DNA of 25,716 nucleotides from Mageeibacillus sp. UBA5770 (lineage in GTDB: Bacteria > Bacillota_A > Clostridia > Saccharofermentanales > Saccharofermentanaceae). Position 1 is the stretch's first letter. Each line of letters starts with the position of its first letter. A program made the position numbers and the translations under genes. The notes below the pieces were generated by a model. That model was not told where the DNA came from. It did not search any database and was given only the letters and a program-made list of their open reading frames with translations. This document shows positions 7,558 to 17,135 of this stretch, piece after piece. The stretch covers positions 13,553-39,268 of the forward strand of contig DIEQ01000009.1 of NCBI GenBank assembly GCA_002418705.1, read 5' to 3'.

Positions 7558-7848
7558 ATGACAGCATTATCATCATTTGCACTTGCCCTTAACTCCGCAG
7601 CAGCCGCCACTTCAACGATCGATCCAAAGGGCCTCGCCGGAATCGGCGCCGGACTTGCAATCGGCTTTGGTGCCTGCGGTGCAGCTATCGGTATCGGTAT
7701 CGCAGCCGGTAAAGCACTTGAATCAGCTGCTCGTCAGCCGGAGATTTACGGGAAGTTACAGACAATGCTGCTTACTTCCATCGTATTTATGGAGTCCATT
7801 GCCATTTATGCCCTTGTTGTAAGCCTTCTCTTAATCTTCACATATTGA
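7558..7848 (+). CDS. atpE: F0F1 ATP synthase subunit c
   Basis: The proteolipid that forms the rotating c ring. The 96-residue product has two membrane helices joined by the polar loop [13 protein letters not shown], with the ion-binding Glu in helix two ([11 protein letters not shown]). The start ATG at 7558 has AGGAGGA (7544-7550) 7 nt before it; the longer in-frame reading from 7534 includes this site and is rejected. A roughly 25-residue N-terminal stretch rich in Ala and Ser precedes helix one. Ion-selectivity residues are mixed: ES is present, as in Na+ rings, but the Gln of helix one (Q32 in Ilyobacter tartaricus) aligns with Ile in GIGIAAGK. It lies between atpB and atpF. Confidence 0.95.
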   Translation: MTALSSFALALNSAAAATSTIDPKGLAGIGAGLAIGFGACGAAIGIGIAAGKALESAARQPEIYGKLQTMLLTSIVFMESIAIYALVVSLLLIFTY

Positions 7849-7917
7849 TTCTTTTCAGAAACAATAAAGCAATTTTCCGGTAGCAGCATGTTTCCGGACG
7901 CAACGAGGTGACAGAAC

Positions 7918-8553
7918 ATGATTTTTGCCAATGTAATAAGTGTGACTCCCGCTATATCGAGTGCAGGGCGGTGGATATTCAGATTAACCGGAAGCGAAAC
8001 AGCTGCACCGGACGCTATCGAGGCGGTCTCCGGTCTCCTTACACCGGATCAGTTTGCCGGATATGCTGTAACTGCTGTCTGGACAATTATTAACCTCCTT
8101 GTTGCGTACTTTGTGTTACGGCATTTTGTGTTTAAGCCAATTATAAAGCTCCTGAATAAGCGCCGTGAGGCCGTTATGAACGAACTTGAAGATGCAGCCA
8201 ATAAGACAGCATCCGCCCAGGCTCTTCTTGCGGACGCCAATAAAAGAATAGAAGATTCCAAAAATGAAGCCTCTGTCATTATGTCAGATTCACGGGTTCA
8301 GGCTGAGAGGCAGGCCCGTACAATCGTAAATGCTTCACACGCAGAGGCATCAAACATTGTCGAACGCGCGACAGAAGATGCAAGACGCATGCATAATGCG
8401 ATGCTGGATCAAATGAGGGATGAAGTGGCAGATCTTGCCATAGCCATCGCTTCAAAAGTTGTCGGCTCAATTATCGACGATACCCACCAGAAAGAATTAA
8501 GCGACCGCATCATGGATGAGACAATAAAGGCAGAGGTGAAAAAGATTGAGTGA
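7918..8553 (+). CDS. atpF: F0F1 ATP synthase subunit b
   Basis: The peripheral-stalk subunit, a single membrane helix followed by a long coiled coil that holds F1 to F0. The 211-residue product has the transmembrane segment at about 48-70 ([20 protein letters not shown]), the conserved exit [22 protein letters not shown], and an Ala-, Glu- and Arg-rich helix to the end. About 45 residues precede the membrane helix, making it longer than the usual 160-170. The start ATG at 7918 has GAGGTG (7905-7910) 7 nt before it. Its stop overlaps the next gene's TTG start by 8 nt. A C-terminal partner domain of delta is found at the front of the next protein. Confidence 0.93.
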   Translation: MIFANVISVTPAISSAGRWIFRLTGSETAAPDAIEAVSGLLTPDQFAGYAVTAVWTIINLLVAYFVLRHFVFKPIIKLLNKRREAVMNELEDAANKTASAQALLADANKRIEDSKNEASVIMSDSRVQAERQARTIVNASHAEASNIVERATEDARRMHNAMLDQMRDEVADLAIAIASKVVGSIIDDTHQKELSDRIMDETIKAEVKKIE

Positions 8554-10492
8554 CAATAAGACATTTCGCATCATCCGTATTGTAACAGCTTCAGAAATGA
8601 CGCCTGAAAAGGCGGAAATGGTAGCGCAGAAGTTTACTGAGCATTTTCATATTACGGATTATTCCGTTGTTCAGGAGATCGATAAAGAACTCGTAGGCGG
8701 GTTTGTCATTTATGCTGCCGGTTATCGCTATGATTACAGCGTTAAAGGCCAGCTGGCAAGAATTGCAAAAAAGCTCAAGACAACACGTGCCATTTCTACA
8801 AACCTAGACGGACTCGAACCCAATGAGACTGAGTCCGATATGATCAAAAGATCCATCGATATGGCGATCAATGCATTTGACGAACAGCCTATGGCCCTTC
8901 AGGGACAGGATCTTCTCTGGGAAGGTGAAAGCGCCGGAATCATTATGCCGGAGACCGATACACCCAGACGTCTTGTCGATCAGCTGCGGGAACAGATGGC
9001 CAACTCTTTTATGGAAAGCACTACCGTAGAAGAAATAGGACAGGTTCTTAGCATCAGTGACGGTGTGGCTGTCGTTAAAGGTATAGAGCACTGCATGAGC
9101 AGTGAACTTATTATGTTTACCCCGACGACATACGGAATAGCAATGAATCTTGAAAAAGAAAGAGTTGGTGTCGTTCTTCTGGGCGAATCCGGTGACGTAG
9201 TTGAAGGCACGATGTGCAAGCGCACAGGTAAAACAGTCAGCATTCCTGTCGGAAATGATCTGCTTGGACGGGTTGTCGACCCTCTGGGTAATCCGATTGA
9301 CGGAAAAGGCGTCATCCGGGCAACTTCTTTCCGCGCCATTGAATCTCCCGCACCCGGAATCGTTGACCGGTCACCCGTTAACGAATCTCTAGAAACCGGC
9401 ATTGCGGCAATTGATGCGATGACTCCGATCGGAAAAGGCCAGCGCGAGCTGATTATCGGAGACCGGCAGACTGGAAAAACAGCAATTGTTATCGACACTA
9501 TCCTGAATCAGAAGGGCAAAAATGTCATCTGCGTATATGTTGCCATAGGCCAGAAGATGTCTACCATTGTTCAGGTGGTCAATACCCTCGAGAAATATAA
9601 TGCACTGTCTTATACGGTTGTTGTTGCTGCAAGCGCCAGCCAGACTGCTTCTCTGCAGTATATTGCCCCTTATGCAGGCTGTGCAATCGCAGAAGGGTTC
9701 ATGTATGACAATCATGAGGACGTCCTTGTTGTATATGATGATCTTACAAAGCATGCGCAGGCTTATCGTGCCATATCTCTGCTTCTGAGACGTCCGCCGG
9801 GACGCGAAGCATATCCCGGTGATGTATTCTATCTCCATTCACGTCTTCTTGAGCGTGCTGCGAAGCTGGATATCTCAAAGGGCGGCGGTTCAATGACAGC
9901 TCTCCCAATCATAGAAACGCAGGGTGGAGATATCTCTGCATACATTCCGACTAACGTAATTTCAATTACGGACGGACAGATTTATCTTGAATCTGAACTA
10001 TTTTTCTCCGGCCAGCGTCCGGCTATCAACGTTGGACTTTCTGTATCACGTGTCGGCGGAGCAGCTCAGACAAAGGCCATGAAAAAGGTCGCGGGTCCGC
10101 TTCGAATTAATCTTGCCCAGGCAAGAGAAATGGCGTCTTTTGCACAGTTTGGCTCTGATCTTGATGAGAATACTCAGAAACAGCTAAAGCTTGGAATTAT
10201 TCTGAATGAGGTGCTCAAACAGTCTCAGTTTGCCCCGGTATCGATGGAAGAACAGGTATTAATCCTGTATCTGTCGAACAGCGGAGCCCTGACGTTCCTT
10301 GATCAGGATGATGTGCGTGAATACGTAGACGATTTCATGCAGAATATGCGGATATTGCATCCTGATATTCTTCAGACCATCTCAGTATCAAAGGAATTCA
10401 CTCCGGAAACTCAGGCTCTTATCGATGAGTATGAACAAGAGCATCATTCTTCGTACCTGATAGAGCATCCGGAATACGGTCGAACGGAGTAA
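8546..10492 (+). CDS. atpA: Fused delta C-terminal domain and alpha subunit of F1 ATP synthase
   Basis: A 648-residue protein, about 140 longer than usual alpha. Residues 8-78 match the C-terminal domain of delta (AtpH): [17 protein letters not shown], then [18 protein letters not shown] and [14 protein letters not shown], the last like the classical IDGSVRGRLERL of delta. Residues 79 to about 140 are an acidic linker. From about 141 the alpha subunit is complete: N-terminal helix [33 protein letters not shown], Walker A GDRQTGKT (about 306-313), and the arginine finger in [14 protein letters not shown]. The TTG start at 8546 has GAGGTG (8533-8538) 7 nt before it and overlaps atpF by 8 nt, so no room is left for a separate atpH. 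The delta N-terminal six-helix domain is missing. Assignment of both halves is firm; the functional meaning of the fusion is inferred. Confidence 0.93.
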   Translation: MSDNKTFRIIRIVTASEMTPEKAEMVAQKFTEHFHITDYSVVQEIDKELVGGFVIYAAGYRYDYSVKGQLARIAKKLKTTRAISTNLDGLEPNETESDMIKRSIDMAINAFDEQPMALQGQDLLWEGESAGIIMPETDTPRRLVDQLREQMANSFMESTTVEEIGQVLSISDGVAVVKGIEHCMSSELIMFTPTTYGIAMNLEKERVGVVLLGESGDVVEGTMCKRTGKTVSIPVGNDLLGRVVDPLGNPIDGKGVIRATSFRAIESPAPGIVDRSPVNESLETGIAAIDAMTPIGKGQRELIIGDRQTGKTAIVIDTILNQKGKNVICVYVAIGQKMSTIVQVVNTLEKYNALSYTVVVAASASQTASLQYIAPYAGCAIAEGFMYDNHEDVLVVYDDLTKHAQAYRAISLLLRRPPGREAYPGDVFYLHSRLLERAAKLDISKGGGSMTALPIIETQGGDISAYIPTNVISITDGQIYLESELFFSGQRPAINVGLSVSRVGGAAQTKAMKKVAGPLRINLAQAREMASFAQFGSDLDENTQKQLKLGIILNEVLKQSQFAPVSMEEQVLILYLSNSGALTFLDQDDVREYVDDFMQNMRILHPDILQTISVSKEFTPETQALIDEYEQEHHSSYLIEHPEYGRTE

Positions 10493-10498
10493 CCGGTA

Positions 10499-12851
<2,353 letters not shown>

Positions 12852-12916
12852 AAGCAGCCAGAAAATATCATGTAAAATCAGCAGGTCGATAAGTGCGTTG
12901 TAAGGGATAAAATAAA

Positions 12917-13393
12917 ATGAGCGAGAATAATCAAAATGTGCCTGTAAAAACGATGATGCTTGAGGTGGTGACACCTTACCATCACTTTTTTGAAGGAAAA
13001 GTGGAGTCTGTTGTCCTTTCTGCGCTTGATGGGGAACTTGGTATTTTGCCGGGTCATGCTCCTGTTGTCGTTGCTTTGGCTCCCGGCATTGCTCATATTA
13101 TTGTTAATGGTCAAAAACGTTATGCGGTAATGATGGAGGGCTATGCCGAAATTGGACCCTACATGACGGTTGTTGTATGTAATGCTGCCGAATGGGCCGA
13201 AGATATTGATGTCAAGCGAGCACAGGCTGCTTATGTAAGGGCTCTTAAAAGATATCGCGATGACTCTATAAATTCCCGCGAACATGTTTTTTCAAGACAT
13301 TCAATGCGCCGTGCAAAGATGAGACTCAAACTGGTTTCCGAGCATGGTTCTGAAGCACAGAAAAAGGCTCTCAAGGATATGCAGTCAGTCTAA
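12917..13393 (+). CDS. atpC: F0F1 ATP synthase subunit epsilon
   Basis: The regulatory epsilon subunit, bound to gamma. The first 90 or so residues are the beta-sandwich (MLEVVTPYHHFFEGKVESVVL, then DGELGILPGHAPVVVALAPG, typical of the family). The rest is a long, very basic helical part with MRRAKMRLKLV and ends KDMQSV. At 158 residues it is about 20 longer than usual, with the excess in the C-terminal helices. ATG at 12917 follows AAGGGAT. The gene is the last of the operon, and no intrinsic terminator follows before the convergent gene at 13439. Confidence 0.93.
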   Translation: MSENNQNVPVKTMMLEVVTPYHHFFEGKVESVVLSALDGELGILPGHAPVVVALAPGIAHIIVNGQKRYAVMMEGYAEIGPYMTVVVCNAAEWAEDIDVKRAQAAYVRALKRYRDDSINSREHVFSRHSMRRAKMRLKLVSEHGSEAQKKALKDMQSV

Positions 13394-13418
13394 ACTTATA
13401 AAGTACACCGCTAAATTT

Positions 13419-13440
13419 CATATGCGTTCCATATGCGTTC
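13419..13440. repeat. Perfect 11-bp tandem duplication
   Basis: CATATGCGTTC occurs twice head to tail (13419-13429 and 13430-13440) in the short gap between the convergent atpC and the sigma-like gene. Its last two bases fall in the stop codon of the latter. It looks like a recent replication slippage product. Confidence 0.85.
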
Positions 13441-14056
13441 AATTTATGCAATCACGCAGCTCCTGAACACTTTCAGGAGCACAAACTCCGTTAACTTTTC
13501 GGACAGCATCCTGAATTCCGGTTATGCCTTCTTTGTGCAGGCAATAAATTCGGCTCGCCGATCTTTTAAGCTTCTGCTGAATCGCCGGCCATGACATCCG
13601 CTCGATATATCTTGCGATTATTACGCTCCGTTGGGGTTCTTGCAAAGAAAAAATACAGCCTTCAATTACAACAAGTTTCTGATTCTCCTGCTTCAGGTGA
13701 TTCTGAAGCATGGCACGCTCTTTTTGAATTGCACGTTTTTCGTTTTCGTACTCCTCCTGAACCTTGATAAACAATTGATCCGGACAACCCGTCTTTGACC
13801 CCTTAATGTCCTGTATACTCCGACTGCGAAGAGAAACAGCCTGGTATATCTGCTCTTCACTTTCTTCAAGCTCATAAAGGAGAGCCAGACCTCTGGCAAC
13901 GTTTACTCTGCACTCAGGCAAATTCTGAAGATAATACATAGTGAGTTGTTCATTAAGCAGTTCTGTAGAAGGAAATGATGAAGATATGCTAAATGGATTC
14001 CCGCAAGAAAGTTGTTTCGAATTTTTCTTCGTGTATATGCTGCTTACAAAAGCCAT
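13439..14056 (-). CDS. Sigma-70 region 4-like / DUF1492-like helix-turn-helix protein
   Basis: A 205-residue soluble protein, last gene of the Tad operon. The middle is a long charged helix (about 85-130), followed at about 140-190 by a region resembling sigma region 4: LQEPQRSVIIARYIERMSWPAIQQKL then SASRIYCLHKEGI, with the (L)-x-x-x-(Q/E)-R-x-(V/I)-I-x-x-R-Y pattern. The layout (SVSLRSRSI..., coiled coil, region-4 HTH) resembles DUF1492/ArpU-type regulators common in phages. No region 2 (-10 binding) is visible, so it is not a complete sigma factor. Start ATG at 14056 has AAGGAG just upstream. The location suggests a regulator of, or co-produced with, the pilus genes. Function not established. 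Confidence 0.65.
   Translation of the reverse strand: MAFVSSIYTKKNSKQLSCGNPFSISSSFPSTELLNEQLTMYYLQNLPECRVNVARGLALLYELEESEEQIYQAVSLRSRSIQDIKGSKTGCPDQLFIKVQEEYENEKRAIQKERAMLQNHLKQENQKLVVIEGCIFSLQEPQRSVIIARYIERMSWPAIQQKLKRSASRIYCLHKEGITGIQDAVRKVNGVCAPESVQELRDCIN
13459..13480. terminator. Symmetric hairpin at the convergent atp/tad junction
   Basis: GCTCCTGAA (13459-13467) and TTCAGGAGC (13472-13480) form a perfect 9-bp stem with a 4-nt loop inside the 3' end of the sigma-like gene. No T run follows on either strand, so it would be an atypical terminator or RNA 3'-end barrier; it may simply be coding sequence. Confidence 0.3.
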
Positions 14057-14085
14057 TTTTAGACTCCTTTCTTAAATCGGCAGGA

Positions 14086-15303
14086 TTATTCAGTACGGCT
14101 AAATACAAATCTCATTTCACCGCAGACAATTACATCACCATCATTCAGCGGTGTTTCTTCGAAGGAATAAAGACGCCGGCTGTCAATATATGTTCCTTTT
14201 GCTGAGCCCTGATCCAATAAAAAGTACATAGGACCTCTGTGAAGAATACGCGCATGTCGATCAGAAACAGAAGGGTGATCAATAAAAAGGTCACATAGGC
14301 ATTTATCACGTCCGATCAGAAAATCATCGACCCACACTACAGCTCTCTGTGCTTTTTTATCCTGTGAAGGACTTGTGACCTGCTGTGTCAGAAAAGCAGG
14401 AGAGAATTGAGCTTTTGGGCTGTCTGTGCTGTAAACACCAACTGCTTTTTTGGAGGTTGGAAAATAGATTTCCTTTTTTGTCAAAAACTGATTTGTTTCG
14501 GAACGATTCCTGTTGCCTCTCTGGGACGTTTCTGGTCTTTTGTCATGTCCGGCGATCAGAATAGTGATCAGTAAAAATGTAAAAATGAGGACAAACCAGC
14601 TTGCCCATTCGCTTTCTGCAAAAAAATCCGCCTGCTTTCGCTCGATATATATACAGACTGCGAAACAGACTGACATAAATAAAAACTGAATGCCAAGACA
14701 TATTGCCCGAATACCGATGTGCTTTTTCTGTTTTGTAAGGATGGGTTCGGATGCAGCGAAATCGGCAAGGAAAGCTAGTAAGTCGTCTTCGCGTGCATCT
14801 CGAAAAAGACAAATGATCTGGTTTCTGTCATCTTCGGCAATCAGGTCAGAAAAGAATGGGTCCAGGAGCAGTTGTTCGAGATTCTGCCATGTCCGGGCGC
14901 TGTTATCGTGCGTTAGATTAATTTGCTGCTGAACAAGCGGAAGACAGTACCAATATAACTTTTTATCTGCTGGATCCCAAAAAACATAGTCAGGATTCAT
15001 AACAAAGGATTCAGGATCAATGAAGTGATCCTGCGCGTCAATTATTGCCTTGAGAAACATCGATATGCAGGCCCTTTTTTCCTTTTCATCGCTCCAATCT
15101 TTCGTTTTAACCTCGGACAGCACGACATAACCTGTACAGTCAATACACAATTGAACTTGCCCCATCTGTTCACGCAGATAGACGGGAAGAATAGAAGGGA
15201 TGATGTGATTCTGCAGCACATCGAGTGCATGCAGAATCACATCACTCTCCGATGCAACTGTCCTGACTGCTATTCTTCCGAAAGGGCCGCGCTCAAACCG
15301 CAT
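14086..15303 (-). CDS. Membrane FHA-domain protein (DUF6382-type N-terminus) of the Tad locus
   Basis: A 405-residue protein. Residues 1 to about 190 form a soluble domain like the DUF6382 found before FHA domains in clostridial tad loci. Two hydrophobic segments follow (IRAICLGIQFLFMSVCFAVCIYI-like and WFVLIFTFLLITILIAG-like), then a linker, then a C-terminal FHA domain (about 325-405) with IGRD, SVSDRHARI and DQGSAKGTYID. FHA domains bind phosphothreonine peptides, so this protein may link Ser/Thr phosphorylation to the pilus machine. The usual Asn of the S-x-N-G-T loop is Lys here. ATG at 15303 is preferred to the TTG at 15318 because GGGGGAT lies just before it. Gaps to both neighbours are about 30 nt. 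Confidence 0.8.
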   Translation of the reverse strand: MRFERGPFGRIAVRTVASESDVILHALDVLQNHIIPSILPVYLREQMGQVQLCIDCTGYVVLSEVKTKDWSDEKEKRACISMFLKAIIDAQDHFIDPESFVMNPDYVFWDPADKKLYWYCLPLVQQQINLTHDNSARTWQNLEQLLLDPFFSDLIAEDDRNQIICLFRDAREDDLLAFLADFAASEPILTKQKKHIGIRAICLGIQFLFMSVCFAVCIYIERKQADFFAESEWASWFVLIFTFLLITILIAGHDKRPETSQRGNRNRSETNQFLTKKEIYFPTSKKAVGVYSTDSPKAQFSPAFLTQQVTSPSQDKKAQRAVVWVDDFLIGRDKCLCDLFIDHPSVSDRHARILHRGPMYFLLDQGSAKGTYIDSRRLYSFEETPLNDGDVIVCGEMRFVFSRTE

Positions 15304-15333
15304 ATCTATCCCCCGCAAACAATTTATTTTGTC

Positions 15334-15525
15334 TTATAGCTGTCCGACAACGTTACCGTCGTCAAACACATAGTCCATGATCGATCCGGCATAACTCATC
15401 AGAGCAGTCCTGAAGATAAGTGCAAGTGCGACTAGAATTGCGATAATTATCACAATCTCAACGGTTCCCATTCCCTTTGTGTTTCCCGACAAATCGGTTC
15501 TTTTTACATTCGTTTTCTTTTTCAT
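15334..15525 (-). CDS. Flp-type (Flp1-like) prepilin
   Basis: A 63-residue protein with a short basic N-terminus, the type IV prepilin-like cleavage context KG|MGTVE (Gly18 at -1, Glu23 at +5), and a 20-residue hydrophobic helix EIVIIIAILVALALIFRTAL, then a short acidic tail. This is the form of the small Flp1-like pilin subunit of Tad systems; it would be cut by a prepilin peptidase and assembled into a pilus. No peptidase gene is in the window. The start ATG at 15525 has AAAAGGAGG directly upstream; the longer reading from 15681 overlaps the TadBC gene and is rejected. It lies 14 nt after the platform gene. Confidence 0.85.
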   Translation of the reverse strand: MKKKTNVKRTDLSGNTKGMGTVEIVIIIAILVALALIFRTALMSYAGSIMDYVFDDGNVVGQL

Positions 15526-15539
15526 TTTTTTACCTCCTT

Positions 15540-17135
15540 TTAGGCAATTTTCAGCGAAAGCATAGCAGGTGTAATAGCAACAAGAAGAACAGATATCAGG
15601 TCTAGCATCATCGGAAGAACCATGGCAAGAGCGTCTCTTTCCCGTTTTTTTCGTGAGGCATTCCTGCAAAGAGACCAGCATGCAGTGGATTGGAGTGCCA
15701 GAAGAGCAAGAACTTCTGATCCGCCTGTAAGCTCATATCTCGAAGCAAGGAGTAGTGCTGCCTGTGCTTCCGGGATTGCTGTTCTGCCTGAAAAATTTTC
15801 GACGGCATTACCTGCTGACATTCCTGACAGCATTTGCGCTTTCATGATCTGGATCTCGTTTCCCAATGTGCTTGAATCCGGGAATGCCTCTGAACAGGTG
15901 TCTATTGCTTTGGGCAGAAGGACGCCTGACTGCAACAGGGTTACTAACATTGAGAGGAAGAGCGGGATCTCGTCCATGAGATTTTCCCTTCTTTTCTGTA
16001 CTTTCTGATGAATTTCATGGTGTGTCAGGAAAATAAGCAGTATTTCCCCCGGAATAACCAGATATACCGGATATCTGGCCAGAAGAAGAAGGGATATAAA
16101 AAGGGGTATCGTTAAAAGCAGAATTTTAATTGTTTTACGAATTTGATAATCGAACATTTTTTCCGGCTCGCAGGAGAGCTCACTATACATCTCATACTGC
16201 TTAGTGACATAGCTCTCAGGCAGTATTCTGGTTAGGAAAAGACGGACGCGCCTGATGCTGCTTCGAGGAATCAAATACAATACTGAAGCTTTTTCGACTG
16301 AATATCCGGCCGATTTTTTACTGTCGCCAATCAAGGTAAAGAGAAATCCGCAGGATATTACCGCAATGCAGAAAGCAAGAAGCATGACAGCTATACCCAA
16401 AGGTGATTCCCTTGTCGTATCCATATATCCGTCTGTGAAGGCGGAGAGAGTAAAGGTAATCCCAAACGGCATAAGACAGAGAATCAGGGCTTCGGCATTT
16501 CTCCCGGCATTGTTTGATTCTACTTCGCTGCTTACAGACATAAGTTCAGAAAGCATCTGGCAGCTGTTTCTCAGAATACTGATTACGCCGTTGCCTACAA
16601 CCCGGGTAATAGATAAAGCATGCATGATCGGAAGGAGCTCGATATAATCGAGGCGATAACATAACTCGGTCAGGCTATCCGATAAAGGCACATGTGCAGA
16701 TAGAGTCTTTTCTAAGCGTAACAGGGCATGCGCCATCAGGCTTCGTCTTCCAAATGCTTTTTCAAGTGTTGGACGGGCGCATATAAATGAGCTTTCAAGT
16801 GAATAACCACCTGAAACGGATGTACAAAGGGACTGAAGAAGGACTTTGCTCTGAGAGCGAAGAAGAGAATTTCTTTTGCCATAAAGAAGCTTCACAATAG
16901 CAAAGAACGGAAAAACTGACAGTGCAGCCGAGAGTAAAATCCGAAGTAATATAATTGGCAAAAAAGCATCTGAAAGAAAAAATACGGCTGCTGCACAAAG
17001 CGGGTAGATCCAAAGATGTCTCAGAAGAAAGGCGTGCCGTATTTTGGCAGAGGTCTCTGCCTGCCTTTTACGTACTGAAGAACGTGTTACCGGATGTGCC
17101 GGAGGGTTAAGGGTATTGCTTTCTTTGCGGGACAA
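15540..17135 (-). CDS. Single-chain TadB-TadC-like inner-membrane platform (two T2SSF domains)
   Basis: A 531-residue membrane protein. The first half has hydrophobic helices, a cytoplasmic LLQSLCTSVSGGYSLESSF segment and further helices (FGITFTLSAF, GIAVMLLAFCIAVI). The second half repeats the plan: LLLTIPLFISLLLLARYPV, then LSMLVTLLQSGVLLPKAIDTC, and a final helix VLPMMLDLISVLLVAITPAML. Each half matches a type II secretion F (T2SSF) domain, which in most Tad loci are separate TadB and TadC proteins. The TTG at 17135 is chosen as start because GAAGGTG lies about 6 nt before it; it overlaps the ATPase gene by 29 nt. The longer reading from 17258 lies wholly inside that gene. Confidence 0.75.
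   Translation of the reverse strand: MSRKESNTLNPPAHPVTRSSVRKRQAETSAKIRHAFLLRHLWIYPLCAAAVFFLSDAFLPIILLRILLSAALSVFPFFAIVKLLYGKRNSLLRSQSKVLLQSLCTSVSGGYSLESSFICARPTLEKAFGRRSLMAHALLRLEKTLSAHVPLSDSLTELCYRLDYIELLPIMHALSITRVVGNGVISILRNSCQMLSELMSVSSEVESNNAGRNAEALILCLMPFGITFTLSAFTDGYMDTTRESPLGIAVMLLAFCIAVISCGFLFTLIGDSKKSAGYSVEKASVLYLIPRSSIRRVRLFLTRILPESYVTKQYEMYSELSCEPEKMFDYQIRKTIKILLLTIPLFISLLLLARYPVYLVIPGEILLIFLTHHEIHQKVQKRRENLMDEIPLFLSMLVTLLQSGVLLPKAIDTCSEAFPDSSTLGNEIQIMKAQMLSGMSAGNAVENFSGRTAIPEAQAALLLASRYELTGGSEVLALLALQSTACWSLCRNASRKKRERDALAMVLPMMLDLISVLLVAITPAMLSLKIA

Noticed and set aside
8546..8990. The long alpha N-terminus as a translation artefact or as a frameshifted atpH
   Set aside because: The frame is continuous and has a well-placed ribosome binding site; the delta C-terminal domain is well preserved. 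The missing delta N-terminal half is not found in other frames of the atpF region.
9389..9838. 149-codon open frame antisense to atpA
   Set aside because: It is a shadow of a strongly conserved coding region, with no ribosome binding site and no recognisable product.
14690..15339. Plus-strand open frames opposite the FHA gene
   Set aside because: They are shadows of the minus-strand gene; no ribosome binding sites or domains are seen.
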